Source: Granulicella sapmiensis
GTDB lineage: Bacteria > Acidobacteriota > Terriglobia > Terriglobales > Acidobacteriaceae
NCBI GenBank assembly: GCA_026225395.1
Contig: JAMFSR010000013.1
Coordinates: 1 to 64,000, forward strand
Direction of reading: 5' to 3'
Length of the DNA stretch: 64,000 nucleotides
The notes below the pieces were generated by a model. That model saw only the letters and a list, made by a program, of their open reading frames with translations, made no database searches and was not told where the DNA came from. The position numbers and the translations under genes are program-made. Shown here piece after piece: positions 36,253 to 45,692 of the stretch. The stretch's first letter is position 1; the number at the start of each line of letters is the position of its first letter.

Positions 36253-39200
36253 ATGCAGTCACGAGCGTTGCGATTTCTTATTAGTCAGTTGATGATGTTT
36301 GCCGCTATGTTGACCGGCGGCCTGCTTTTGTCGGGGTGCACATCGTCCCAGACGGCAACACCAGTGATCTCCCCGGCCGGCGGTACCTACGCGTATATAC
36401 CGACGCTCACGATCCAGGAAGCCACTCCGGGGGCTGCTATCTACTACACCACGGACGGTACGACTCCCACAGTTTCTTCCACACTCTATTCGACTTCAAC
36501 ACCGTTGATGGTGCAGCAAAGTGAGACGGTCAATGCGATCGCCATTAATCCGACAGGGAATGGCCCAAGTGCCATGGCGTCTGCCAGCTACACGATCAAC
36601 CTGCCACCGGCCCCAACCCCGGTGCTAACTCCAGCGGCCGGAGCCTACACTTCGGCGCAGTCCGTCACCATTACCGATACAGCGACCGGCGCGAAAATCT
36701 ACTATACGACGGATGGAAGTACTCCAACCACCTCGTCAACGCTTTATACGGGGACACCAATTAGCGTCTCCGCAAGCGAGACTCTGAATGCTGTGGCAAT
36801 ATCGCAGGGTTATGGATACGGCTATAGCGCGGTCGGCGGAGGCGCCTATACCATTCTCATCCAGCCCACCTTCTCACTGGCTGCGGGAACCTACGCCGCG
36901 ACGCAGCAAGTCACCCTTGGGGATACCACGGTAGGGGCGGCAATCTACTACACCACGAACGGCACCACTCCGACCGTCTCCTCGACCCTCTACACTGGGC
37001 CAATTACGGTTTCCGCAACTGAAACCATCACTGCGATCGCGGCAATTACGCTACCGGTTATCGGTACTGTGACGACTACTCCAGTAAGTAAGACTTACAT
37101 AATCCATCTTCCCGGAACGAGTACCGTTCTGAGCGGAACGATCGTGAGCGGCCAGCCTGTGGTCGGCGCATCCGTCCAGCTTTATGCCGTCGGCACCTCC
37201 GGCTACGCCTCTGCAGCTTCGCCATTGCTCGTATCTCCGCTCACAACCGATAGCACCGGATCATTCAACCTTTCCGGGAAGTACACCTGCACACCCGGCA
37301 CGTATCTCTATGTCACTGCTTCCGGCGGCGCCGCCAGTGCGGGAAAGGGCTCCAACGGCAACCTGACACTCATAGCTCTTGCAGGGTTATGCGACAACCT
37401 CACCTCCAGTTCATCATTTGTACTCAATGAGGAGACAACGGTAGCGGCAGCATACGTTCTAGCGCAGTTTTCGACCGGTACCTCCTTCGGCCAGACGCAA
37501 CTCAGCCAGCCAGGAAGCACATCGACGGCGCCGGCGGACAACTTCGCCACCAGCGCGACGAACGTTATCGGCCTGGCGAATGCAATGGCGATCGATCAGA
37601 TTCTTGTGAGCCCTAATGGAAGTTCGCCGGGAAGCAACAGCAATAGCTCAGCGACTCCCGAGTGGTGGCAGATGAATCTCATCGCCGACATGCTATCAGC
37701 ATGCGTGAACTCCACCGGAGGTAGCGCGGGCAGCGCCACTCCGTGCGGAACCCTCTTCGGCAACGTCGGGGGAACAGCTCCCGCGGACACGCTGCAGGCC
37801 GCGCTGGACCTTGCTCTGAATCCGGCCCTATCCTCTGCGAAGATCGCCAATCTTTACGGGCTCATCTCCGCCTCGGTGCCCTTCACTCCCTACCCTGGTT
37901 CAGCCGCGGCAATCACCGATTTCTCAGTGGGTATCCAGTATGCGCCGGTTTCGGGTCCAACCTCGCTGCTCAACCAGCCGTCTGGCATCTCCATCGATTC
38001 GCTCGGGAATGCATGGATCGGCAATGTCCCGCATACCGCGGCTCAGACCACGACGCAATCAACGCCTTCGAATCCAAGCTTCCTGACTGAACTGACTCCA
38101 GTCGGAGTACCGATTCAGGCGGGCACCACAACCGGCAGCTATCTCGTAAACAACTACGCGGTCAGTGGGACCCCGACGGCGATGTCCGGTCAACTATGGA
38201 CCAGCGCAGCGAACACCTATCAATTGACCGGCTTGCTCGTCCCTTCGATCGATACCGCCAACAACGTGTGGTTCAACGATCGTCAGAACGGGGCAATAGG
38301 GAAGGTTACTGGGTCCGGAACGACATATGCCAATAGTCTGTCATACACCAATGGAGGCAACGCATCCGCGGTTGGCAATCAAATCCCTGCCAATCCCGAT
38401 AGCAAACTTCCGATTCCCGTATCGATATATGCGGATGGCAGCAATAACATCTGGTTCAACATGACGAATGGCGATGGTCCGTCAAGCTGCGGAGCGGGAT
38501 TCGGTACCGACGCCGGAGCGAATGTAAATTTGGGCATGGGTGTTTTCTTGAATGAGAACCCATCTACTGTTTACACCTCAAAGCTCGACAATATGATCAG
38601 CAATACCAATTTCGCCTACATCGTGGTGGATCCCAACAAGAACGATATGACGGTTTCGGGATCTACTTCGACCCCAATTACCGGTGCGCCGTTTGTGTGG
38701 ACCCTTGGCAACAACGGCGGAGCAACTGGCACGCAGAGTGGCACGAACGTACCGGCGTATCTCATCGACATGAGTTTCACTGGGACGCAGACCTACTCGG
38801 GGTCTAACGGTCAACTCCCCGCATGCAATACATCGCTCTCGGCAATCGGCGTTCTTCCTAACACCGCGGCGGGAGATACGACGAACACTCCAGGTCACGC
38901 GTCATCGACGATCATTGATATTCCCAATCCAGCATTGAGCGGAGACTTCCTGCACTTCCTGGCTAAGCCGCAGGACTGGTCTTTCGACAAGTTCGGCAAC
39001 CTCTGGATCGCGAACTCGACCTGGATCAATACGACGACGACTGCTGCCAACCAGATTCTTTCGTCCCTCACCAAGTTGACACCGGCCTACGGAAGCACCC
39101 TCAACACGAGTTCGACCTCGAACTTCAAGTTCACGATCATCCATAACGTTGCCGGCCTTCGCGATGGCAGTTCGGCCACGGTGACGAATTATCCGGAATA

Positions 39201-39546
39201 TCTAACCACGGACGGAGCGGGCAATGTATGGTTCGCTTTAAACAATAGCCCCTATCTCAATGCCATCACCAATACCGGAACAGCTCTATCGCCGAACGGT
39301 GCCTCCGCAACCGCTGCAGGGTTCGCGGGTTCTACATGTACCTGCACCTTTAATGGATCTGCTCAGACCTATCAGCGGCCAAACCTGGCCATCAATCGGC
39401 CCGCCGTGGACCTGTCCGGAAACGTTTGGGTTCCGGTCTCCGGTGTCGGCTCGACCTATGTGGACCTGCTGGTCGGCATTGCCGCTCCAAAAGTGAATCC
39501 CGATTCACTCGGCCTCAAGAACAATAACTTTGCATCACAGCCTTGA
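36253..39546 (+). CDS. Lipoprotein with three chitobiase C-terminal-type repeats and a beta-propeller
   Basis: The 1,097-residue protein starts best at ATG 36253 (AGGAGG 11 bases upstream; GTG 36205 is the alternative) and has a lipoprotein signal ending LLLSGC. Three repeats of about 80 residues follow, each with AIYYTTDGTTPT or a close variant; these match the CHB_HEX_C/Ig-like module often linked to glycosidases. A linker of low complexity leads to a large region with Vgb/NHL-like propeller blades (GISIDSLGNAWIGN, SIDTANNVWFND, WSFDKFGNLWIANS, LTTDGAGNVWFAL). No catalytic motif is seen. A surface glycan-binding role is inferred from the repeats and the LacI-type operator. A strong stem-loop ends the gene. 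Confidence 0.82.
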   Translation: MQSRALRFLISQLMMFAAMLTGGLLLSGCTSSQTATPVISPAGGTYAYIPTLTIQEATPGAAIYYTTDGTTPTVSSTLYSTSTPLMVQQSETVNAIAINPTGNGPSAMASASYTINLPPAPTPVLTPAAGAYTSAQSVTITDTATGAKIYYTTDGSTPTTSSTLYTGTPISVSASETLNAVAISQGYGYGYSAVGGGAYTILIQPTFSLAAGTYAATQQVTLGDTTVGAAIYYTTNGTTPTVSSTLYTGPITVSATETITAIAAITLPVIGTVTTTPVSKTYIIHLPGTSTVLSGTIVSGQPVVGASVQLYAVGTSGYASAASPLLVSPLTTDSTGSFNLSGKYTCTPGTYLYVTASGGAASAGKGSNGNLTLIALAGLCDNLTSSSSFVLNEETTVAAAYVLAQFSTGTSFGQTQLSQPGSTSTAPADNFATSATNVIGLANAMAIDQILVSPNGSSPGSNSNSSATPEWWQMNLIADMLSACVNSTGGSAGSATPCGTLFGNVGGTAPADTLQAALDLALNPALSSAKIANLYGLISASVPFTPYPGSAAAITDFSVGIQYAPVSGPTSLLNQPSGISIDSLGNAWIGNVPHTAAQTTTQSTPSNPSFLTELTPVGVPIQAGTTTGSYLVNNYAVSGTPTAMSGQLWTSAANTYQLTGLLVPSIDTANNVWFNDRQNGAIGKVTGSGTTYANSLSYTNGGNASAVGNQIPANPDSKLPIPVSIYADGSNNIWFNMTNGDGPSSCGAGFGTDAGANVNLGMGVFLNENPSTVYTSKLDNMISNTNFAYIVVDPNKNDMTVSGSTSTPITGAPFVWTLGNNGGATGTQSGTNVPAYLIDMSFTGTQTYSGSNGQLPACNTSLSAIGVLPNTAAGDTTNTPGHASSTIIDIPNPALSGDFLHFLAKPQDWSFDKFGNLWIANSTWINTTTTAANQILSSLTKLTPAYGSTLNTSSTSNFKFTIIHNVAGLRDGSSATVTNYPEYLTTDGAGNVWFALNNSPYLNAITNTGTALSPNGASATAAGFAGSTCTCTFNGSAQTYQRPNLAINRPAVDLSGNVWVPVSGVGSTYVDLLVGIAAPKVNPDSLGLKNNNFASQP

Positions 39547-39576
39547 ACAATGTCAACGTAAGAGAGACGGAACCAG

Positions 39577-39607
39577 AAGTGGCGCTTTCCTCAAGGAAGC
39601 GCCACTT
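39577..39607 (+). terminator. Stem-loop terminator after the repeat lipoprotein gene
   Basis: AAGTGGCGCTTTCC (39577-39590) pairs with GGAAGCGCCACTT (39595-39607) around a TCAA loop. It is 30 bases after the stop codon. There is no strong T-run, but the stem is long and GC-rich. Confidence 0.6.
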
Positions 39608-39705
39608 CCTGTAGTACGACGAATTCATTAGTATGCAATTTGCTGTACACGAGCCAAAGTAGCCATCCGAGGTAGCAAGGAACATCCATAGGAGAACCTA
39701 AGACG

Positions 39706-42700
39706 ATGACCATGAACTCTCGCAGGGAGTTTATGACTACAGCCTCGGCAGGTGCCGCTACTCTTGCTCTGGCGGCCCGCACAGCGTGGGCCAACTTACT
39801 ATGGCCGCACCGGGATAGCTGGCTTTACTCGGTTCAGGCTCAAACGAAAACCGTCCTTGAATCCGGGTGGGAACTTCAAGATGCAATCAAGGTGTCTGCA
39901 TCGGTTGATCAAATGTCTCGGGTGTCCTTCGTGGCGGATAGCTGGTACAAAGCGACCGTTCCCGGAACCGTGCTTACTACTCTTGTCGACAATGGAGTTT
40001 ATCCCGAGCCGCTTTATGGGGAAAATAATCGCCCCGATAAGATTCCCGAAACGCTCGCTCGAGCCGATTGGTGGTATCGGAATGTTTTCGTTGTTCCATC
40101 TGCATACTCGGGAAAGAAGATTTGGCTTAATTTTGATGGAATTAACTATGAGGCCGAAGTTTGGGTCAACGGGAAAAGTGTAGGTACCGTTGATGGTGCT
40201 TTCATTCGTGGCATCTTCGATATCACCTCTCTCGTCGTGCCTGGAAAACAAGCCGTTGCCGTAGTCCGTGTCTTTCCCCAGCCTCATCCAGGAGTACCCA
40301 GCGAGCACACCATGGGCGCCGGAAACGGAATCATTGGGGGCATCACAAGAATCGATGGTCCGACATTTGCCTGCACAATTGGATGGGATTGGATGCCTGG
40401 CATTCGCGATCGCGATACCGGCATTTGGCAAAAGGTGTTTCTAACGGCAACGGGTCCGGCGGTGATAAAGAATCCCCAGGTCACAACAGACCTTCCGTCG
40501 CTTCGCACCGATCTGGCTGAGGTTACCGTGACGGCGACTGTCCAGAACGTCACCGATCAGACTCAGACATGTGTCCTCAAGGGAAGCTTCGGCAACGTCA
40601 AATTTGAGAAGCCGATCAAACTGGCGGCCAACACCTCGCAGACTGTTACCTTCGACCCGAAAGCATTCACGCAACTACGGCTGTTGAATCCCAAGCTTTG
40701 GTGGCCGAATGGTTTTGGTCCGCAAGATCTCTACTGGCTGCATCTTGCTGTCGAAGTGGCGGACGCTATATCCGACGTTCAAGACATCTCCTTCGGCATC
40801 CGCAAAATTACCTATCAAGTCCCGGAAACCGGCAATCTGGCGTTAAGCGTCAACGGCGTTCGCGTCTTTTGCAAGGGCGGCGATTGGGGAATGGATGAGG
40901 CGCTAAAGCGTATCCCGCGTGAACGATTGGAAGCGCAGATTCGGATGCATCAACTTGCGAACTATACGATGATCCGTAATTGGGGTGGCCAGAGCACGAG
41001 CGAGGATCTCTACGAGTTGTGCGATAAATACGGCATCCTCGTTTGGGACGAATTCTTCCAATTCAACAGCGCCGACCCTCTGGATCTCGGCCTCTATCTG
41101 GCGAATTGCCGAGATAAGGTGCTACGCACACGTAACCATCCTTCCATTGCCATTTGGTGCGGCCGCAACGAGGCAGATCCTCCTAAGTATCTCGACGACG
41201 CGCTGCGCGCGGTGCTAACCGATCTTGATCCGCAGCGGTGGTATCAGTCCAATTCAGGTGGCGGCTACGGAGCCAACTCAGGAGGGCCTTACGATTGGCA
41301 AACCCCCAGCAACTATGACGCCTTTTCAGAGAAGAAGAATTTCAATCAGAAGGAAACCTTCAAGACAGAGATAGGCGCTATCTCTATCCCAACCCTTGAA
41401 TCCATCCAGGGTATGATGCCGCGGAAAGATTGGAACACGATTAACGACGACTGGGCAGAACATGACTTTACGGCCGGAGGCGGGCGCAAATACCCGGCGA
41501 TCATGGCAAGTCGCTATGGCAAGATAGCCAATTTGGCTGACTTCGTGCGTAAGGGCCAGATGATGAATTATGAAGGTTATCGCGCCATGTACGAAGGCCG
41601 GCAAGCGCAGCTATTTCATCCGGTTCAGGGAATTCTGACTTGGATGAGTCATCCGGCTCAACCAAGCTTTGTTTGGCAAATTTACCATTACGACCTGGAG
41701 CCGAACGCAGCACTCTTTGGGGCGAGAAAAGCCTGCGAGCCAATTCACATTCAATTCAATGAAGTAGATAACGGCACAGTCCAGGTAATTAATAATTTGC
41801 CTGCAGTTCTATCGGGGGCTCGTGCGAGGCTCGTCCTATATAACCTCGATGGAACGTCTCCTTACCATCACGACTACGACGTAACGGCTGCCCCCAGTGC
41901 CGCAACTACCCTCGGCGCGGTAGTGTGGCCCGTTGAACTTTCTCATGTTCATTTTATAAAGCTCGAACTGCGGAATTCAGTTGGCAAACTTCTCTCAGAC
42001 AACTTCTATTGGCGAGCCTCAGCACCAAGTCCAGACGACTTGACTGCTCTTAACACTCTGCCGATGGCGAATTTGCAAGCCAAGCTAACCCGTCGCGACG
42101 CGGGCGGCAAGATGCTCCTTGATGTTGCACTTCGTAACCCGGGTCCACAAGTGGCGCTTATGGCTCACCTCCAATTGCGCCGGAGAACCTCCCATGATCG
42201 AGTGCTGCCCGCGTACTACACCGATAGTTACTTTTCCTTGGCTCCCGGGGAAGAGAAGACGGTCACGATCGAAGCGGCTCTCTCGCAGCTAAAGGGAGAG
42301 AAACCTCTCGTCCTCGTGGATGGTTGGAACGTAGCAGTCATACCGTTTTCAACCAGCTCGGCAGAGATTGCGTTGAACACGGAGGCGCAAGTCGGTAACT
42401 CACCACAGAACGGACTGCCGTTTGCGGAGCCCAAAGTTGAACCCCAGGACGAGGTTCACCTCAACGTTGGAGGAGATACCCGCGATGGATATGTGGGAGA
42501 TCCCGGTTATCTGTTCGGGGTACCTGCATTCGTTTCGGAAAACATCGTGGTGGACGCGCCAATGGCCGCTCCACAGGACATCTATAAGACAGCTCGATGG
42601 GGAGCGGGCTCCTACCCGTTCCAACTGAGGCCTGGCGCGGGCCAGAAGTATACGGTGCGGCTACACTTCGCCGAACTTACCGAAACTGGAGTCGGCAAAC

Positions 42701-42912
42701 GAATCTTTGACGTCAGTATTAATGGGCAAACCATATTGATCGATTTCGATATTTTCAAAGAAGCAGGCGGGAGGTACATAGCGCTGGTAAAGCAGTTCAC
42801 AGAAGTAGTCCCCGATGCGAGTGGAAGAATTACAATCGGAATTGATCGCGGGAAAGCCGGTATTCCTCAAATTAACGGTATTGAGATCGTAAAAGAGCCT
42901 GTCACTCACTAG
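39706..42912 (+). CDS. GH2 family glycoside hydrolase 3 (exo-beta-glucosaminidase/mannosidase-like) with malectin domain, Tat-exported
   Basis: The 1,068-residue protein starts with a Tat signal (SRREFMTTASAGAATLALA). The GH2 parts are a jelly roll (about residues 45-230; DWWYRNVFVVP, VWVNGKSVG), an Ig-like domain and a barrel with TMIRNWGGQ and DKYGILVWDEF. Glu489 in WCGRNEADPP is the expected acid/base and Glu555 in KTEIGAIS the nucleophile. The arrangement resembles CsxA-type exo-beta-D-glucosaminidases and beta-mannosidases more than beta-galactosidases. Residues about 915-1065 form a malectin-like sugar-binding domain (VHLNVGGDTRDGY, RLHFAELTETGVGKRIFDV). It follows a terminator and has no copy of the locus operator, so it may be regulated apart from the rest. 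It converges on the frameshifted SGNH gene. Confidence 0.87.
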   Translation: MTMNSRREFMTTASAGAATLALAARTAWANLLWPHRDSWLYSVQAQTKTVLESGWELQDAIKVSASVDQMSRVSFVADSWYKATVPGTVLTTLVDNGVYPEPLYGENNRPDKIPETLARADWWYRNVFVVPSAYSGKKIWLNFDGINYEAEVWVNGKSVGTVDGAFIRGIFDITSLVVPGKQAVAVVRVFPQPHPGVPSEHTMGAGNGIIGGITRIDGPTFACTIGWDWMPGIRDRDTGIWQKVFLTATGPAVIKNPQVTTDLPSLRTDLAEVTVTATVQNVTDQTQTCVLKGSFGNVKFEKPIKLAANTSQTVTFDPKAFTQLRLLNPKLWWPNGFGPQDLYWLHLAVEVADAISDVQDISFGIRKITYQVPETGNLALSVNGVRVFCKGGDWGMDEALKRIPRERLEAQIRMHQLANYTMIRNWGGQSTSEDLYELCDKYGILVWDEFFQFNSADPLDLGLYLANCRDKVLRTRNHPSIAIWCGRNEADPPKYLDDALRAVLTDLDPQRWYQSNSGGGYGANSGGPYDWQTPSNYDAFSEKKNFNQKETFKTEIGAISIPTLESIQGMMPRKDWNTINDDWAEHDFTAGGGRKYPAIMASRYGKIANLADFVRKGQMMNYEGYRAMYEGRQAQLFHPVQGILTWMSHPAQPSFVWQIYHYDLEPNAALFGARKACEPIHIQFNEVDNGTVQVINNLPAVLSGARARLVLYNLDGTSPYHHDYDVTAAPSAATTLGAVVWPVELSHVHFIKLELRNSVGKLLSDNFYWRASAPSPDDLTALNTLPMANLQAKLTRRDAGGKMLLDVALRNPGPQVALMAHLQLRRRTSHDRVLPAYYTDSYFSLAPGEEKTVTIEAALSQLKGEKPLVLVDGWNVAVIPFSTSSAEIALNTEAQVGNSPQNGLPFAEPKVEPQDEVHLNVGGDTRDGYVGDPGYLFGVPAFVSENIVVDAPMAAPQDIYKTARWGAGSYPFQLRPGAGQKYTVRLHFAELTETGVGKRIFDVSINGQTILIDFDIFKEAGGRYIALVKQFTEVVPDASGRITIGIDRGKAGIPQINGIEIVKEPVTH

Positions 42913-42971
42913 CTCAGCGTTGATACAACTGGTCTGGCAATCGGCGACACAAAACACCGCACAGGCAGGGG

Positions 42972-43791
42972 CTAGTTGGATAACGTTATCGAAGTATATT
43001 TGTCGATGAGGGGTTGAATAGCATCGGCCCAGATGGCATAACCCTTTGCTGTTGGATGTACTAAATCCGGCATCATCTCCGGGGATATTGTTCCGTCCGT
43101 TCCGATCAGTCTGGGGGCCGATGTCTACAAACGACACGCGCTGCCCATCGTCCAGTGCCGCGATCTGTTTATTGACCGCGGCAAGCTTCAATCGGGACAG
43201 ATCATTGGGACTCTTGCCGCGCGGAAAAAGAGTCATAAGGATGATGTGGGCATGAGGGCAGCGTATTTCGTATTCTTTCACCGCTGCTTCAATCCCTCCC
43301 GCCAGATGTCCGGCATCATCTCGCCCCACATTGTTAGTGCCAATCAACAGCACCACGACCTTAGGATCGACGCCATTGACTTGTCCCTGGCTCAAGCGCC
43401 AAAGCAGGTTCTCGGTGCGATCTCCCTCGATACCGAAGTTGGCCGCACAGTTAGCATAGCGGGCCCACATTTCCTTCCCGGTATTCTCCCAGCGGTTGGT
43501 GATGGAATCACCGTCGAAGACGATATCGGCGTGCTTACCGCTGTAGCGATCGAATTTTTGCTGTACAGAGATATACCAATCTTCGCTCGGCGAACCGACT
43601 GCGGCAGGATTGGCAGGGGCGGGCACGGGAGGGTGATAAGTAGTTGGAACTTGAGCAGAGGAAGAAATAAGAGTTCCAACGCTGAAAAGGAGAAGCGACA
43701 ATCCACGCCATACAAAGACTGACAGAGTGGCACACTTCGATCGAATGATCGCAGCGTGGCTCAAAGGTTGGATGGCATACCTGCGGGACAT
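42972..43791 (-). pseudogene. SGNH/GDSL esterase, frameshifted at a G-run
   Basis: The first frame starts at ATG 43791 (GGAGAA seven bases before) with a signal region (LSLLLFSVGTLISSSAQ) and shows block I FDGDSITNRWENTG and block III LIGTNNVGRDD. At the G-run 43113-43117 the frame shifts. The next frame continues as GTISPEMMPDLVHPTAKGY and stops at TAG 42974-42972. The catalytic Asp-His pair is in this second part, so the unshifted product would be inactive. Removing one base restores a typical SGNH hydrolase of about 270 residues. It may be a true mutation or a sequencing error. It is divergent from the sialate acetylesterase gene across a shared operator. Confidence 0.8.
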
Positions 43792-43879
43792 TCGGCAATT
43801 CTCCATTGGGGCGTGATATTCCTGGTCTCGTCGCTACCCGGAATAAGCGGTAACCGAAATTCAGAACAGGAGTATTTAT

Positions 43880-43895
43880 ATGACATCGCTACCAT
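43880..43895. promoter_or_regulatory. LacI-type operator in the divergent esterase region
   Basis: ATGACATCGCTACCAT is the reverse complement of ATGGTAGCGATGTCAT and matches the locus motif fully. It lies between the SGNH gene (start 43791) and the sialate acetylesterase gene (start 43989) and could control both. A TTATAC just after it (43896-43901) may be a rightward -10. Confidence 0.6.
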
Positions 43896-43988
43896 TATAC
43901 TTTGGCAGGAATTGTTACCATCGGAGCTTGCATCGCCTTTCGAAAATGCCCAGATACAAATTTCCAAAACGTTATAGGGTGATTGTTT

Positions 43989-45692
43989 ATGTCTATTCAA
44001 AATACTTTCGTGTTGACCGTCTCTCGTTATCATCGACAGCTCTCGCTTGCCTTCCTAACTGTTTTTGGATTGCTCTGGTCTTCCGCTGCTCAAGCAGAAG
44101 TGCGGATGCCGGCTATCTTTGGCGACCATATGGTTTTGCAGCAGCAATCCGCGCTTCCGGTCTGGGGTTGGGCGTCCCCGGGTGAGGCCGTCAAAGTCAC
44201 CTTCAAGAACCAAACGAAGCAGGCAGTAAGCGCGGCCGATGGAACCTGGCGGGTCAACCTAAATCCCGTAGATCCCGGTAGTGATGCGGCCACACTAACG
44301 GTTAAGGGAAGACACAACACGCTGATTTTCAAAGACGTGTTGGTAGGCGATGTTTGGATTGCCTCTGGGCAGTCGAACATGGAGTTTGGCATTCAAACCG
44401 ATAAAAGAGGGCAGGAAGCCATCGCTCGCGCAACAGACTCTCAGATCCGCTTCTTCTTCGTGCCATGGGCGACCGCTTTACAACCTGATACAGATATCGG
44501 CCCGGCAATGCCGCCAAGCGCACTCAATGGGAAATGGGTTGTGTGTGACCCTTCGATCATGAGTGCCAATTGGGCTTGGCATGGCATTTCGGCCGTTGGC
44601 TATTACTTCGCTACGGACATTCGTAGATTCACCAGACACCCTATCGGCTTGATTGCCATTTATAAAGGCGGAACCCCAGCACAAGCATGGGTCAGTATTT
44701 CCGGACTGGAAAAAGACGATGTTCTGGCCCACTATGTCGCAGATCATCACGCCGTCCTCGCGGATTTTGAAAGATCTAAGTCAGCGTATCCTCAAGCGCG
44801 TGCCGACTACGAAGCCACACTAAAGAAGTGGAATGAAGCCACGCAAACGGCAAAGACCAAGGATGAGATACGGCTCGTAGGTCCTGCGCCTAAGGCCCCA
44901 TCGCCCCCCGACGGTGGCTACTCGGCTCCGGCAAACCTATTCAACGGTATGGTCGCTCCGCTAATTCCATACGCGATTAAAGGCGTCATTTGGTATCAGG
45001 GAGAAAGCAACGCCGGCAACACGACAGAGGGCAACGAATACGGGATACTCTTTACCCGGCTTATCTCCGACTGGAGGGAGAAATGGAGCGAGGGAAACTT
45101 TCCATTCTTGTTCGTCCAACTGCCGAACATCAACCGCCTTGCAAAGACGCCATCGGAAGGGAAGTGGCCATGGGTACGGGAGGCGCAACGCAAAACTGCA
45201 CTGTCTCTTCCTAGTGCCGGTATGGCTACCACGATCGATCTCGGAGAGGCCGATAATCTTCATCCTCCCGATAAGCTATACGTTGGCAAGCGGCTCGCGT
45301 TGGTGGCTCGTCACGTTGCATATGGGCAGAATCTCGTCTATTCAGGTCCGATGAACGACTCCATGGCTATCGAAGGCAATAGGATCAGGCTGACATTCCA
45401 AAATATCGGAAGTGGCTTGGCCATTGGAGTTCCACCACCAACGAGTGACGGCGAGGTGCTATCGGCTCCGTCACAGCTGACCGGGTTTGGAATCGCAGGC
45501 GAAGACCGTAACTTCGTTTGGGCAAACGCGGAGATTGATGGGAATTCGGTAGTGTTGTCAGCCACCGGGGTCGAACATCCAGTCGCCGTTCGCTACGACT
45601 GGGGGCAAAACCCCTACGGCGATCTCTATAACAAAGAGGGGCTACCAGCGTCACCGTTCCGAACCGACGACTGGCCACCCACAGAGAAATAA
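43989..45692 (+). CDS. Sialate O-acetylesterase-like carbohydrate esterase
   Basis: The 567-residue protein starts at ATG 43989 (TTG 43983 is an alternative; AGGGTGA lies upstream) and has a signal peptide ending SSAAQAE. The SASA-type SGNH domain follows a short beta domain (MPAIFGDHMVLQQ, the usual opening of the family). The catalytic serine is Ser129 in SGQSNM. GVIWYQGESNA and a C-terminal DNLHPPDK give the other active-site blocks. Such enzymes remove acetyl groups from sialic acid or from xylan and other polysaccharides; no sialidase is present here, so plant or microbial glycan deacetylation is more likely. It has a LacI-type operator about 95 bases upstream. Confidence 0.9.
   Translation: MSIQNTFVLTVSRYHRQLSLAFLTVFGLLWSSAAQAEVRMPAIFGDHMVLQQQSALPVWGWASPGEAVKVTFKNQTKQAVSAADGTWRVNLNPVDPGSDAATLTVKGRHNTLIFKDVLVGDVWIASGQSNMEFGIQTDKRGQEAIARATDSQIRFFFVPWATALQPDTDIGPAMPPSALNGKWVVCDPSIMSANWAWHGISAVGYYFATDIRRFTRHPIGLIAIYKGGTPAQAWVSISGLEKDDVLAHYVADHHAVLADFERSKSAYPQARADYEATLKKWNEATQTAKTKDEIRLVGPAPKAPSPPDGGYSAPANLFNGMVAPLIPYAIKGVIWYQGESNAGNTTEGNEYGILFTRLISDWREKWSEGNFPFLFVQLPNINRLAKTPSEGKWPWVREAQRKTALSLPSAGMATTIDLGEADNLHPPDKLYVGKRLALVARHVAYGQNLVYSGPMNDSMAIEGNRIRLTFQNIGSGLAIGVPPPTSDGEVLSAPSQLTGFGIAGEDRNFVWANAEIDGNSVVLSATGVEHPVAVRYDWGQNPYGDLYNKEGLPASPFRTDDWPPTEK

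Noticed and set aside
36361..37060. Tandem repeat or CRISPR-like signal
   Set aside because: The repetition is the three protein repeats of the lipoprotein (about 240 bases each, diverged). No array with short direct repeats and unique spacers was seen anywhere in the window.
42661..42971. C-terminal part of the long SGNH frame, running antisense into GH2 3
   Set aside because: After the G-run the family sequence continues in another frame and stops at 42972; the rest of the long frame has no esterase motif.
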